In this document: positions 42,670-51,643 of the stretch, piece after piece
Layout of the letters: each line of letters starts with the position of its first letter
Numbering within the stretch: the first letter of the stretch is position 1
Program-made: the position numbers and the translations under genes
The notes under the pieces: generated by a model
Databases searched by the model: none
Told to the model about the DNA's origin: nothing
Seen by the model: only the letters and a program-made list of their open reading frames with translations
Source of the DNA: Fragilaria crotonensis
Lineage: Eukaryota > Bacillariophyta > Fragilariophyceae > Fragilariales > Fragilariaceae
DNA length: 56,125 nucleotides
Reading direction: 5' to 3'
Assembly: GCA_022925895.1 (NCBI GenBank)
Contig: JAKSYS010000401.1
Coordinates: 1 to 56,125, forward strand

Positions 42670-43790
42670 TTTTACAGACAAAGAACAGAAGGAGATGCTC
42701 CGTCGCAGCATTCTTGGATCTGAAGACCCTGATGACATTTCACTCCCAGAGCAAATGGTTCTCGGTGTCAACCAGTTTGCACATCTATATGATGATGTGC
42801 CATTGGAAAATAACGATGACAGAAATGCAACTTCAGCACTCGGGGGGGCAGGTACTAATGAGGATTTGATTCTCGGCAGGTCGTCACATCGCAATGAATA
42901 CGACAAGAGGCTCAAGGATTGTTTCTTTCCACAAAAAAGTTCGGGAGGTAAGCTTCACATTTATGCAAATAAGCCAGACGGAATCACCAAATCATTGTTG
43001 ATTGCCAAGAACATGTCAAATCCAGTTGACGTTTCTGTACAAACAATCATGCGAGCTGCAAAGGAGGTTCGAAATGGGAGGAAGGCACTTGCATGTGTCA
43101 AAGAAGCCGAAAGTGACTATAAAGATGGAACACTTCCATCTGGGCGGACCATTTCTGATTATCATCGGTATGTCCGGGAACGGATGTTTGTGAAACTGAA
43201 GGGCACCATTGGTGCTGATTGTGATGATGCTGACGCCGATGATGATGTTATCGGATCAGAGGATGTTGAGAAACAACAAGACGATAATGGCAATCGATTA
43301 ATCAATCCTGAAGAGATGCCAGAAGATTATTATTTCTCCGGCATGATTGCTTTCTTCTTGTGGGGTCATATCATCGAAGACCCCAATCAAGAGTGCTACC
43401 GGTCAAAACAATTCCAAATTGGCGATAGTGCACCAGAGGAAAAAGGACTTCAGGCAGGAGGCAGATAAAGAAAGAGACCGCTAGGGCCGAATCAAAGCAG
43501 CGAGACATGGGAGCAGCAACCCCGGTTCGCCATTTAAGCGAGGTGCTACACTGTCGCAACAAATTGAAATTGCCAAGTTGCAGGCCGCAAGGGCTATCGA
43601 AGAGAGGCGTACCTCGACCATGATTATACGATTGCCTTAATGAGCATTCAGAAGGATATTGACCATCATATGGCTCTAGCCAAGCTCTGGGATGCGAAGG
43701 ATCGGAACGATCCTATCTTTTCCAAGATCAACGACCTCTTTGATTCGAAACAAAAGTTGAGTGTGACATTTGCTGAAAAGCAGATCATCC
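42670..43790 (+). CDS. Hypothetical protein, partial and frameshifted
   Basis: The main frame (42695-43468, 257 codons) is hydrophilic, with an acidic stretch (DCDDADADDDVIGSEDVEK). It continues in other frames as FRQEADKERETARAESKQRDM and later IQKDIDHHMALAKLW, a Lys/Glu-rich helical tail that reaches the LRR junction at about 43790. At least two frame changes occur (near 43445 and 43600). No domain is recognised. The start is unclear; reading may enter from further upstream. It could be a host gene whose 3' end was replaced by LRR sequence, or a mobile-element protein. Confidence 0.5.
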
Positions 43791-44928
43791 TCAACCGATC
43801 AACAATCCCCTCAATCAAAAGCCCTAGCTTGGATGTTGAACAACGACACATGGGTATTGAAAGCCGACATCAGTGCCACGATGGAGATCAAAGAAAGGTA
43901 CATCCTGGTTGTGTTATATTTCGCCTTGCATGGTAGTGCCTGGTTCAATCAATCGGAATTCCTTTCTTCGGGACATCATTGCTCGTGGCATGTGAAAGCT
44001 GTAGCACCATCTGATGGTTTCCTCGGAAGCACTTGCAATCCTTCCAACCAAACAATGCGTTTGGATCTGATGGGGAACGGCCTAAACGGGACTATTCCTC
44101 ATGAAATCCAATATTTAACAGGACTTGTGGGATTGAATTTCTCAGACAACATTTCAGGCAACATCCCTTCGTCGCTTGGCCAACTCAATAAACTTCAAGA
44201 TATTGATTGTAGTGACAATGTGCTATCTGGGACGGTACCTGCGGAGCTCTTCCAGATCGCAATACTTCACTTTGTCGATTTTGGTTCGAATTCACTGAAC
44301 GGAACCCTGCCTGAAATCGACAATAATGTGCAAGAAATTCGTTCGTTTGCCTTCGCAAATAATACGCTGTCAGGAACGCTCCCGAAGGGACTCCTTGATC
44401 TGAGTTCACTCAGCCTCCTTGATCTTGGGAACAATTTGCTTACCGGGACGATCCCCAAGTCCACGGGCTCACACAAAGCGTTGGTGACCTTGATTCTTGG
44501 CAACAATGAACTAAAGGGCGGCCTCCCTTCATCCCTAGGGAGCCTAAGCAAAATGGAAGTGTTGTCCGCCAACAATAATGGATTGAATGGCACAATACCG
44601 ACAGAAATGGGAAACCTAAAGAACTTGGTGATATTGGAGTTGATGTCCAACGATTTCTCTGGTGAAATCCCGTCGGAGCTAGGCCTCCTCGGTGACCTCA
44701 AGATTCTGAATTTGGCTGATAATGAGTTCGAAGGGAAAGTTCCAACTCAGCTTGGCGATTTGTCTCGATTGCAGACTGTCCATCTCCAAAAGAATTTATT
44801 GGGTCGCGACATGGGAAGCTTTTGCAAGGAGTATAAGGGTTCGTTTTGGGGCAGACTGTGGTGGTGAAATCGCATGCACATGCTGCACTTATTGCTGTAA
44901 CTCTGCGGGCGCGTGCAAAGAGGTATAA
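43790..44928 (+). pseudogene. LRR ectodomain without membrane anchor (LRR copy 4)
   Basis: Homology to LRR copies 1 and 3 starts at SSTDQQSPQSKALAW and runs through the cap and ten repeats to the Cys cluster. The cytosolic region, membrane segment and Pro/Thr linker are missing; unrelated hypothetical coding sequence lies directly upstream. Most repeats are better preserved than in copy 1. A one-base deficit in the G-run near 44847 shifts the end out of frame; the alternative frame restores ACTCCTYCCNSAGACKEV and the TAA at 44926-44928. The open frame has an ATG at 43770, but there is no signal peptide. It is convergent with the hydroxylase gene, 32 bases apart. Confidence 0.8.
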
Positions 44929-44960
44929 ATTAAGGCAAAGAAAATGGATTGTTCTACGGC

Positions 44961-46279
44961 TTAGTCATCTTTGGAAGCCTTTTTCTTCTTCTCTGGCTTT
45001 TTGCCCTGTATTTTGTCGGCGATGTATGCATACTGCACAATAAGCCCGATTACGAGTACTGGCACCCCCACGCAAGCCTTATCAAAGTATGATGAACCTT
45101 GCTCCATTCCAAAACGTTCGACCAACAAATTATGCAACTGCGCCAGAAGGAAAGACGAGCCGATGAAGTCAAAGAGCGGAACAACTATCCTTCGTGCGTA
45201 CGACACGGGTTGGACCAGTACGAACTTCTGCGCAATATAAACGGTGCCTTTGGACGGCATCATGGCGTGGAGGGTATCGTAATCAAGGTCCATTCCATTG
45301 TCAATGGTGTTGTGGTGCACAATCGCCATGCCCTGTTTGGGGCGAATTTTGATGGGTTCCTTGGCGTTCGGATAAACAACTGAAGGCTCCTCGCCATCGC
45401 TCAGGAATATCGTAATTGTGGCCATAGCAACGGTATTTGGAAAAACATCATAGTGAGGCTTACGGTGTGATCCAGCCTCATACTTGTCAACGATGAAGTC
45501 GCTGAAATGAATCGCCGGGAATCCGGTTACTTGTTCGATTCTTTCTTCAATTGCTTTGCTGGCTGGAAGCTGCCAAAGTCCCTGCCAAAGCGTAGCACGT
45601 TGTACGTTGTGTAGCTTTTCTGTATTGTAAGAGAGATCTAGCAAAGAATCACCAGCAATTGGTTTCATCTTCTTGTCAGCTTTCTTGATCAACATTGCAC
45701 ACTCCTCAGCAATCAACAAATTATGAATCAAATACAAAACAGGATTTCTGGGCATGACATCTTCAAAAAATGGACGATCTCCACCAGCGTAAAGGCGAAT
45801 ACGATCTGGCATTCCATTGTTAACAACGTCCTCCTGTCTTGTCTCAGCAGTGACTGTCGCGGTTGTCAAGACATTGGCCGAGTTGTATGAGATCATCACA
45901 ACAGGGATATCGATCCCATCAGCAGCGTCTCCTTCAGGTGACGGGAGGCGATAAATCTCGTCTGGATGCTTCTTGTCAATATTGACCACAATCAATGCTG
46001 CAGCTCCACTTTTCTTGGCAAGCTGCGCCATTTGCCATCCCTCCAGGTCTCCTTGATTCGTCATGACAACCATATTTCCATGCACTTCATCCGCATTGTC
46101 CAATAACGCAACAGGTTCCATCGTCTCCCTATTAATTCCTGACACTGGGTCAGCTAAAACTGGTCGAGTTTCTACCTCCAACAAGGCTGCTTGTGCGGTT
46201 TGAGGCCCAAAATGTGCCACTGAACAGTCTAATGCACTAATATCCAACGAGAAAACGTTGTGAGGAGACTGGTCACACA
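44961..46279 (-). CDS. PA-domain prolyl-4-hydroxylase-like 2-oxoglutarate/Fe(II) oxygenase (main exon)
   Basis: The first third has a protease-associated (PA) fold signature (GWQMAQLAKKSGAAALIVVN, DIPVVMISY). The oxygenase domain follows: CAMLIKKADKK, FSDFIVDKYEAGSHRKPHYD with the H-x-D iron ligands, and a distal His in TLHAMMPSKGTVYIAQKF with a nearby Lys fitting the 2-oxoglutarate site. A hydrophobic segment (VPVLVIGLIVQYAYI) and a Lys-rich tail end the protein, suggesting C-terminal membrane anchoring with a cytosolic KKKK tail. The enzyme class hydroxylates prolyl residues using O2, Fe(II) and 2-oxoglutarate in the secretory pathway. The exon at 46379-46572 supplies a signal peptide. It is the full-length source of the two tail fragments near LRR copies 1 and 3. 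Confidence 0.87.
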
Positions 46280-46378
46280 CTGCCAGTCACATTTATGCAT
46301 CAAGCTATGCACTACCTTCACAGTTTCAAGAACACGCACAGAGGAATAGCAAGCGAAATAGCAAAACCATCACCTTAC

Positions 46379-46572
46379 CTAATGACAGCAGAGTGTCCCC
46401 ATTCCATCACTGCCGCTTCGGCCTCGGTACGACGAGGAAACTCGCGATACACCAAATCTTGGAGGTTCTTTTCCTTTCTGCTTGCTACCAGCGTTATAGA
46501 TGATAACAGAAGAGTAACTGATAGCAGGAACAACCTGAAATGTTGCTTCGATGATGCAATCGTCGTCGTCAT
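46379..46572 (-). CDS. First exon of the hydroxylase-like gene (signal peptide)
   Basis: The ATG at 46572 starts a classic signal peptide: FRLFLLSVTLLLSSITLVAS after a short polar start. It continues to TEAEAAVMEWGHSAVI. A GTAAGG donor lies at 46378 and a GGCAG acceptor at 46280, leaving an intron of about 99 bases. The simple junction puts the exons out of phase, so one indel, another splice site (for example GT at CT|GTCATT with the acceptor at ACCAG) or an assembly error is involved. Without this exon the main ORF has no ATG at its start. Confidence 0.7.
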
Positions 46573-46799
46573 GGTCGTTTGATGCCACCAACGAAAGTAG
46601 ACTACAAGTACTGGTCGTACTTATTAGAAGAGAAGTGTTTAAGATTTGCTTTCTTGCGGCTAACAGGCTAAGATAGCACGAGCGCCACCTGGCATCCTGT
46701 CACCTGATGGATGTATAGACGGAGCTAATTTTTTACAACAGTCTCAATCTCAAGTCCGAAGTCCCAACCCGCGGTACAGTACAAGTACGAGTACCTGCT

Positions 46800-46870
46800 A
46801 ATACAGTATATAATCTCTACTCGGAGTACTTGTAGTTCGACGTCAGACGTCTGTCGTCAGACGTCACCAA
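46800..46870 (+). promoter_or_regulatory. Candidate promoter with repeated ACGTCA motifs
   Basis: A TATATAAT-like word at about 46806-46813 lies about 105 bases upstream of the ATG at 46917. ACGTCA occurs at 46840-46845 and 46861-46866, with further GACGTC/GTCAGACGT words between. In Phaeodactylum, TGACGT/ACGTCA words act as CO2- and cAMP-responsive elements of carbonic anhydrase genes. Use here is inference from the motif alone. Confidence 0.4.
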
Positions 46871-46916
46871 ACGAAAGCCACAGCAACTGTTTCACAAGAA
46901 TACGAAAAGAGAGACG

Positions 46917-47783
46917 ATGATGCGCTATAGTCTCGCTCGCCTCAACGGTGTTTCGCACGCCCGTCATCGCTGTCTATCGACGCTCGTGATCCCTGTCGAG
47001 CTTATCTCGGACACCTTATGACCAAACGGGTTCATTGGGAAGAGGCACCTGAACAAGGCCATGACCCAGGTCTTGGCAAATCCACTTCCCAACGCGCCCC
47101 GTCCAGTCGTTTTTTCGGTGATTCGAGTCCCCTTCTTTCTCGAGCCGCAGTACGACGAGAAAAAGCCATTTATTGAAACAAATCGTGAACGTCTTATTCA
47201 AAAGTGGGGCGGGAAGCAGGGATGGGAACGCCAGAAGAATGCTCACGATTTGAAAGGCCGCGGTCTCGAAGCTGGCATCCCGCACTTTAATTTGGATCGA
47301 TTGACCAGCAACACCATGGCGTCGCATCGATTAATTCAACACATTGGCAAGACTCACGGCCTTGCTGCGAGTGAGGCGATTTACGACTTGTTAAACCAAT
47401 ACTATTTTGTCGATGGATACTCTCTCAATGATCGGCCGCGACTTGCCAAGACTGTTGCCGATCAACTCGTCAAGATACTGCCGAATAGTGCACCAAAGGA
47501 GGAGGAAATTCTGGAGTTTTTGAATGGACAACAGGGTCGAAGGGAAATTGAACAGGCCCTCGCCGCCTTGCGGAAGCTTGGAGTTCACGGGATCCCCAAG
47601 TTCATCATTGAAGGGACAACGGTAGTCGATGGTGCTGCTCGATCTGACGTCTTTGTAAACATCTTCCGAGAAATCGAACGTCGAGGCGAAGTTCAATCTG
47701 GGCCCGTTTTTGCGGATATATTAGGCTTGCGGCAAGAAGTTATCGAGCAAGGTAGTCATCGCCCAGAAGATATGGCGGCCTAG
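46917..47783 (+). CDS. DsbA/FrnE-like thioredoxin-fold oxidoreductase, probable selenoprotein
   Basis: From ATG 46917 to TAG 47781 one frame of 288 codons is open except for TGA at codon 35 (47019-47021). The TGA stands where the family has the first Cys of CPWC: IPVELISDTL, then TGA, then PNGFIGKRHL. The frame on both sides is the FrnE/2-hydroxychromene-carboxylate isomerase-like DsbA fold: first strand before the TGA, helical insert, and HGIPKFII with the cis-Pro loop near residue 225. Residues 1-25 are basic and Ser/Arg-rich, fitting a mitochondrial targeting peptide. The second Cys is replaced by Gly, giving UPNG. If selenocysteine is not inserted, the ATG at 47061 would give a protein without its active site. 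A SECIS-like hairpin lies downstream. A nonsense mutation is the alternative. Confidence 0.75.
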
Positions 47784-47859
47784 TCTGTCGTTGTGAGGTT
47801 GTGAGGCACACACCCGCGTTTCCTCATTAGACCATTTAGCAAAGCGTGCACGCATGCCG

Positions 47860-47905
47860 CCAGAATGATAATCAAGAGCGGACGTTGTTCTTGATTTGAT
47901 ATTGG
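47860..47905 (+). promoter_or_regulatory. SECIS-like hairpin in the 3' region
   Basis: The structure lies 77 bases after the stop of the gene above. Helix I is CCAG (47860-47863) with TTGG (47902-47905). A small internal loop is followed by a TGAT/TGAT quartet (47866-47869 with 47897-47900) that allows U.U, G.A, A.G and U.U pairs, the hallmark of SECIS cores, preceded by A. Helix II is eight perfect pairs (AATCAAGA 47870-47877 with 47889-47896). The apical loop of 11 bases lacks the usual unpaired AA or CC, so it is either atypical or not functional. Confidence 0.5.
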
Positions 47906-47920
47906 ACTGTCATGCAACCA

Positions 47921-48074
47921 CTGTTTGCAGCTGCGTCAAGAGAGGATAGCGTATAGAAGATACCCATTCACCTTGAGTAGTTTCATTCGTATTCACGCTG
48001 TTTGCAGCTGCGTCAAGAGAGGATAGCATATAGAAGATACCCATTCACCTTGAGTAGTTTCATTCGTATTCACG
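47921..48074. repeat. Tandem duplication, two copies of 77 bp
   Basis: 47921-47997 and 47998-48074 are identical but for one base (GATAGCG versus GATAGCA). The repeat lies between the 3' ends of two convergent genes, just beyond the SECIS-like hairpin. A recent slippage or unequal exchange is likely. Confidence 0.95.
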
Positions 48075-48341
48075 CTAAGCCAAGTGGATTGTTGAATATA
48101 TTCCACGAAATTGATAGTGCAGAGTGCACTCGAAAAGCGTAATCGCAGTTCTGGTAATTGTACTTGGAGTTTTGAGTACAAGTAGATCTCGGCCCCATTT
48201 ATCATGTTGCAAATAGCAAGTTCCAGGTACAGTATTACCATAGCCATTTGGAGCAAATAGGCCTGCGGGAGAAGCCAATCATCAATCACAAAATGCTTAC
48301 TAAGTTAGTCGTGCAGTTAACTATCGAAAGCCACCTTATCT

Positions 48342-49112
48342 TCAAGCTGAAATGGGTTCCGCGGGCTGAGGAGTCGCCATCATGACCTCCATTGCCTTGG
48401 CATCCGCTTGCCATCCAGTGTGAAGCTGGATGGCCATATCATCTGGAAACACGTCTTCTTTCCCAGTTAAAAGGGCATCCACAATAGCGGTCGCAACGGC
48501 GGATGGTGGAGTCTTGTCAAATGGAAGACCGTCTGCCATGTCTGTGTCTATCGGACCTGGATAGACACCAATCACCAGTGTTTCATGTCCAAAGTCGCGA
48601 CGTTGTGCTTGCGTCAATGAATGAATGGCGGCCTTTGAGGCAGAGTAGGTACCAGCAATGTTGAAATTGATAAAGCTGGCAATCGAGGCGACGTTGACAA
48701 CGGCAGTATTGGTCTTTCCCTTGAGGGTCTTTGCAAAGCTTTGGTTGATTCTCAGAGGTCCAAAATAGTTTACTTCGATCTCCTTGACTGCCTCTTCCAG
48801 AGCGTCGTTGTCAAGTGCCGAGGCAGCATATCCCGCATATCCAGCATTGTTGATGAGAAGATTAACATCTGGGTAGAGGTCAGCGAGGCTCGCAATTTGG
48901 TCCTTGTCTGCAACATCGAGGGAAACAGCAACAACTCGTCCGCCGGCTGTCTGAACGAGTTCATCCAGCTGACTTGCGTCGCGAGCCGTGGCGTACACCT
49001 TCTTGGCGCCGTTGGCAAGCAGGGCATCCACAATGGCGCGGCCGATGCCATTCTTCTTGTTCGTTCCAGTCACGAATGCGACGGAGTCGTTGATTTGGAA
49101 TGTAGAAGTCAT
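48342..49112 (-). CDS. Short-chain dehydrogenase/reductase (SDR), 256 aa
   Basis: This is a classical SDR. The nucleotide-binding motif is TGTNKKNGIGRA near residue 15, followed by LDVAD near 65, NNAGYAG near 90, a Ser in NVASIASF near 142 and YSASK (catalytic Tyr and Lys) near 155-159, then PGPIDTDM. It would reduce or oxidise a carbonyl or alcohol with NAD(P)(H); the substrate cannot be read from sequence. Length is normal for the family and the frame is intact. The ATG at 49112 precedes the first strand by eight residues, the usual distance. No targeting signal is evident, so it is probably cytosolic. It is convergent with the DsbA-like gene. Confidence 0.93.
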   Translation of the reverse strand: MTSTFQINDSVAFVTGTNKKNGIGRAIVDALLANGAKKVYATARDASQLDELVQTAGGRVVAVSLDVADKDQIASLADLYPDVNLLINNAGYAGYAASALDNDALEEAVKEIEVNYFGPLRINQSFAKTLKGKTNTAVVNVASIASFINFNIAGTYSASKAAIHSLTQAQRRDFGHETLVIGVYPGPIDTDMADGLPFDKTPPSAVATAIVDALLTGKEDVFPDDMAIQLHTGWQADAKAMEVMMATPQPAEPISA

Positions 49113-49565
49113 TATTGTGTTGCTTTGTTGTTCTTCTTTTTGTTTTGCTTATTTTGTGAGCATTGTAGGGGGCATGAATGCGAGCGATGAATGCTTGCGT
49201 ATGAACTCAGGGAGATGGTCGCGAATCCAGAATCCAACCGAGATATATCCATTCATGGTTTCATAATATCCGTTCATTGATCGTCCTGGATCATCAAGGA
49301 GAATCGCAGCGAGACACAAACGTACTCGGACTGTACCCAGTGCATGTTTCTAATAAGATACGTTCGTTGATCGTCTTGGATCATCATGGAACTGTCGAAT
49401 TTCAAATCCTTTTTTAATCACGGAATTTGATGACATCATTTAGACGTTGGATGTCGCGAACGCCGTAAACTATTCTAAACGGTACTAAAACAGTACGTCA
49501 TACTCTACTAGGGATATCGCATTGCGTGGACCGTGATGACGGATTCAAAATAAAAGGAGAAGTTA
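49113..49565. other. Intergenic region between the SDR gene and the second Copia element
   Basis: No gene is supported. It contains the SDR upstream region. A word CGTTGATCGTC.TGGATCATCA occurs twice, near 49274-49297 and 49367-49389. The stretch ends at the left LTR start. Confidence 0.55.
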
Positions 49566-49843
49566 TGAATAAATCTAGTGGTACAGTGGTACTGGGTTAC
49601 GGTATGGGATACCGTATGATGCCCGTTGCCATGGTGCGCATTAGCGAGTGGTAACTAGCCGTTACCAAGCGTGCACGTTAGCGAGCATATATCTGATAAG
49701 ATGTGTGGTTGCTCGAGCTGCGAGATGCGAGCGTACTTATCTTAGGATTGCTTTTACACCTTTTAACCAAGTTACCTTTAGCGTAAGTCAGAGGATCTCT
49801 CGATCCCACGACGGAATTTATACGGTTTATCAGACCCATTACA
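49566..49843 (+). repeat. 5' LTR of the second Copia element (278 bp)
   Basis: It begins TGAATAAATC and ends ATTACA. The first 224 bases recur at 55902-56125. The end is inferred from the terminal CA followed by a TGG primer-site start one base later. It is short compared with the 890-900 bp LTRs of the other Copia element. Confidence 0.85.
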
Positions 49844-49844
49844 A

Positions 49845-49858
49845 TGGCGTTGGCGGAG
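49845..49858 (+). other. Primer-binding site of the second Copia element
   Basis: TGGCGTTGGCGGAG begins one base after the LTR end. The TGG start fits a tRNA 3' CCA; the tRNA is not identified. A purine-rich GAGAGAGGGG simple repeat follows. Confidence 0.55.
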
Positions 49859-50153
49859 AGAGAGAGGGGGAGAGAGAGAATCCGAAAGAGAGAAGGAATG
49901 GAATGTTCAACATGGTGTCAACATACTGATTGATGCCAGCGACGGCTGACAATGGGCATCAGTAGCACACATTGTTGATTGTGGCGATGAGGGAATCCTC
50001 ACACACACAAAGCGAAGCGTAGCGCCAACATAACAGGGATTGATCACCCCTACGTGTTGGAAAACATGTCTGCTCAAACATGTATATCAATAGCGTTAAG
50101 TTGGGAATCCACTAACGTCAAATTTGCGTTGCGTCAAACCTCACACAGATAAA

Positions 50154-51643
50154 ATGGCCGAACTCATTGGTATTGCCGGAGATGGAGCCGGTGTTGCGTT
50201 GGCAGGAGATCCCTTAATCGGGATGGAAAGTATTTTGCAGACCATTGGCTTCACTGTGGCCGAGGAGCGAGCCAGTATCCTTGAAGCAGGACTCGCGGAG
50301 TACGAGGATTTTCGTTACCTTGTCGAGAAAGATATCAGGGACATGGCCGAAGAATTTGGAAAGCGCACCGTCGCGAACGGGCGCATTGTTTTGGGCTAGG
50401 ACGCACGAAGAAACTCACCGGTGTCATGCACTGGATTCAAGATTGTTTCCGTGCGGACGATATGCCGTCTCATATCACATTCAACAACGAAGTGTTGTTC
50501 CAAGCGTTAAGCCTTGCACAGATTCGCAAATCCGATGTCGACCTAGTCGTTACCAACACGAAGGCGGCGGACCCCGGAAAGTTCAAGGATGAGCGAAAGT
50601 GGCCAGAGTGGGAGAAGGCATTTACTAACTATTTATCTGTTATTCCAGGCGTGAGCGGAATCCCATTGGCGTACATTGTAAGGGAAGAAGAGGAACCAGA
50701 AGACAATTTCATCTATGCTACGTTCAATGAACGTGTTATCAAGCGTGCCCCACTGAGAGGACAGTATTACATTGCGGACGCGCGACGAGTTCACAACCTA
50801 CTCGTTGGATTTTTACAAGGCGAGAACACAGAGAATTGGATCAGAGCAATTGCTAAGTATCAAGATGGGCGAAAGGACATGATTGCGTTGCGTAGGCACT
50901 ACGCTGGTGAAGGAAACTCGACTCGTCGTATTTCTGACGCCAAGAAAATCCAAACAACTTTGCATTACAAAACTGAGCGTGCTCTTCCTTTTAACAAATT
51001 TCTTGATTCCTTACAGCGCATGTTCACTATCTTTGAGGAGGAAAACGAACCATTGACAGAAAGAGCGAAGGTGGATGAACTGCTTACTAAGGTCCAGAAT
51101 TCGAATTTGTCCGCAGCAGTTGCCCAACTGCGTTACCAGTTGAACACTCAAGGGATCTCGTTTACGGTGGCCGCCAATCATCTCAACTCCGAAGTCTCCC
51201 AGACACCAGACTACCAGATATCTAGAAAGATCAATGCCACAACCACAGGTCGCGGCGGAGGTGGACGAACTGGGGGGAGGGGAAGGCGTGGCTACCAGGG
51301 ACGTGGACCCGGCCGTGGCCGCACTAGCGGCCGCGGTGGGAGAGGTGGCGAAAAGTCTACTACATACTACTCTCCGGCGGAATGGGAGAAACTGTCCTTT
51401 GAAGAACGAGACAAGATCAGGAAAGAGCGCGATAGGAAAGGAGAGCAAGGTGGCTCCAAACGCAGTATATCTGAAATGACCACCAAACAGTTGACAACCG
51501 CCATCATCAGCTCCATCCAGAAAGCGACAGCAAGCGACGACAGCAGCATCAGCACCACACCCTCCACTCCGAAAAAATCGAATACACAGGCAGGAAACTC
51601 GTTCGGGGGAAAAGAAAGTGCCAAGCGAACAAAACACGAATGA
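50154..51643 (+). CDS. Copia Gag of the second element (one frameshift)
   Basis: The ATG at 50154 opens a frame (ELIGIAGDGAGVALAGDPL) that stops at 50397-50399. The coding sequence continues in the frame of 50426-51643 as GRTKKLTGVMHWIQDCF, one base apart. The middle (WPEWEKAFTNYLSVIPGVSG to residues like LTERAKVDELLTKV) is a Copia capsid region. The end is an Arg/Gly-rich stretch (RGRRGYQGRGPGRGRTSGRG) instead of a zinc knuckle, probably for RNA binding. The TGA at 51641-51643 is in the same frame as pol. Confidence 0.87.

Noticed and set aside
47061-47783. ATG 47061 as the true start of the DsbA-like gene
   Set aside because: It would omit the first strand and active-site loop. The frame upstream of the TGA matches the family and a targeting leader, so 46917 is preferred.
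47921-48074. CRISPR-like repeat
   Set aside because: Only two adjacent copies with no spacers, in a eukaryotic context.
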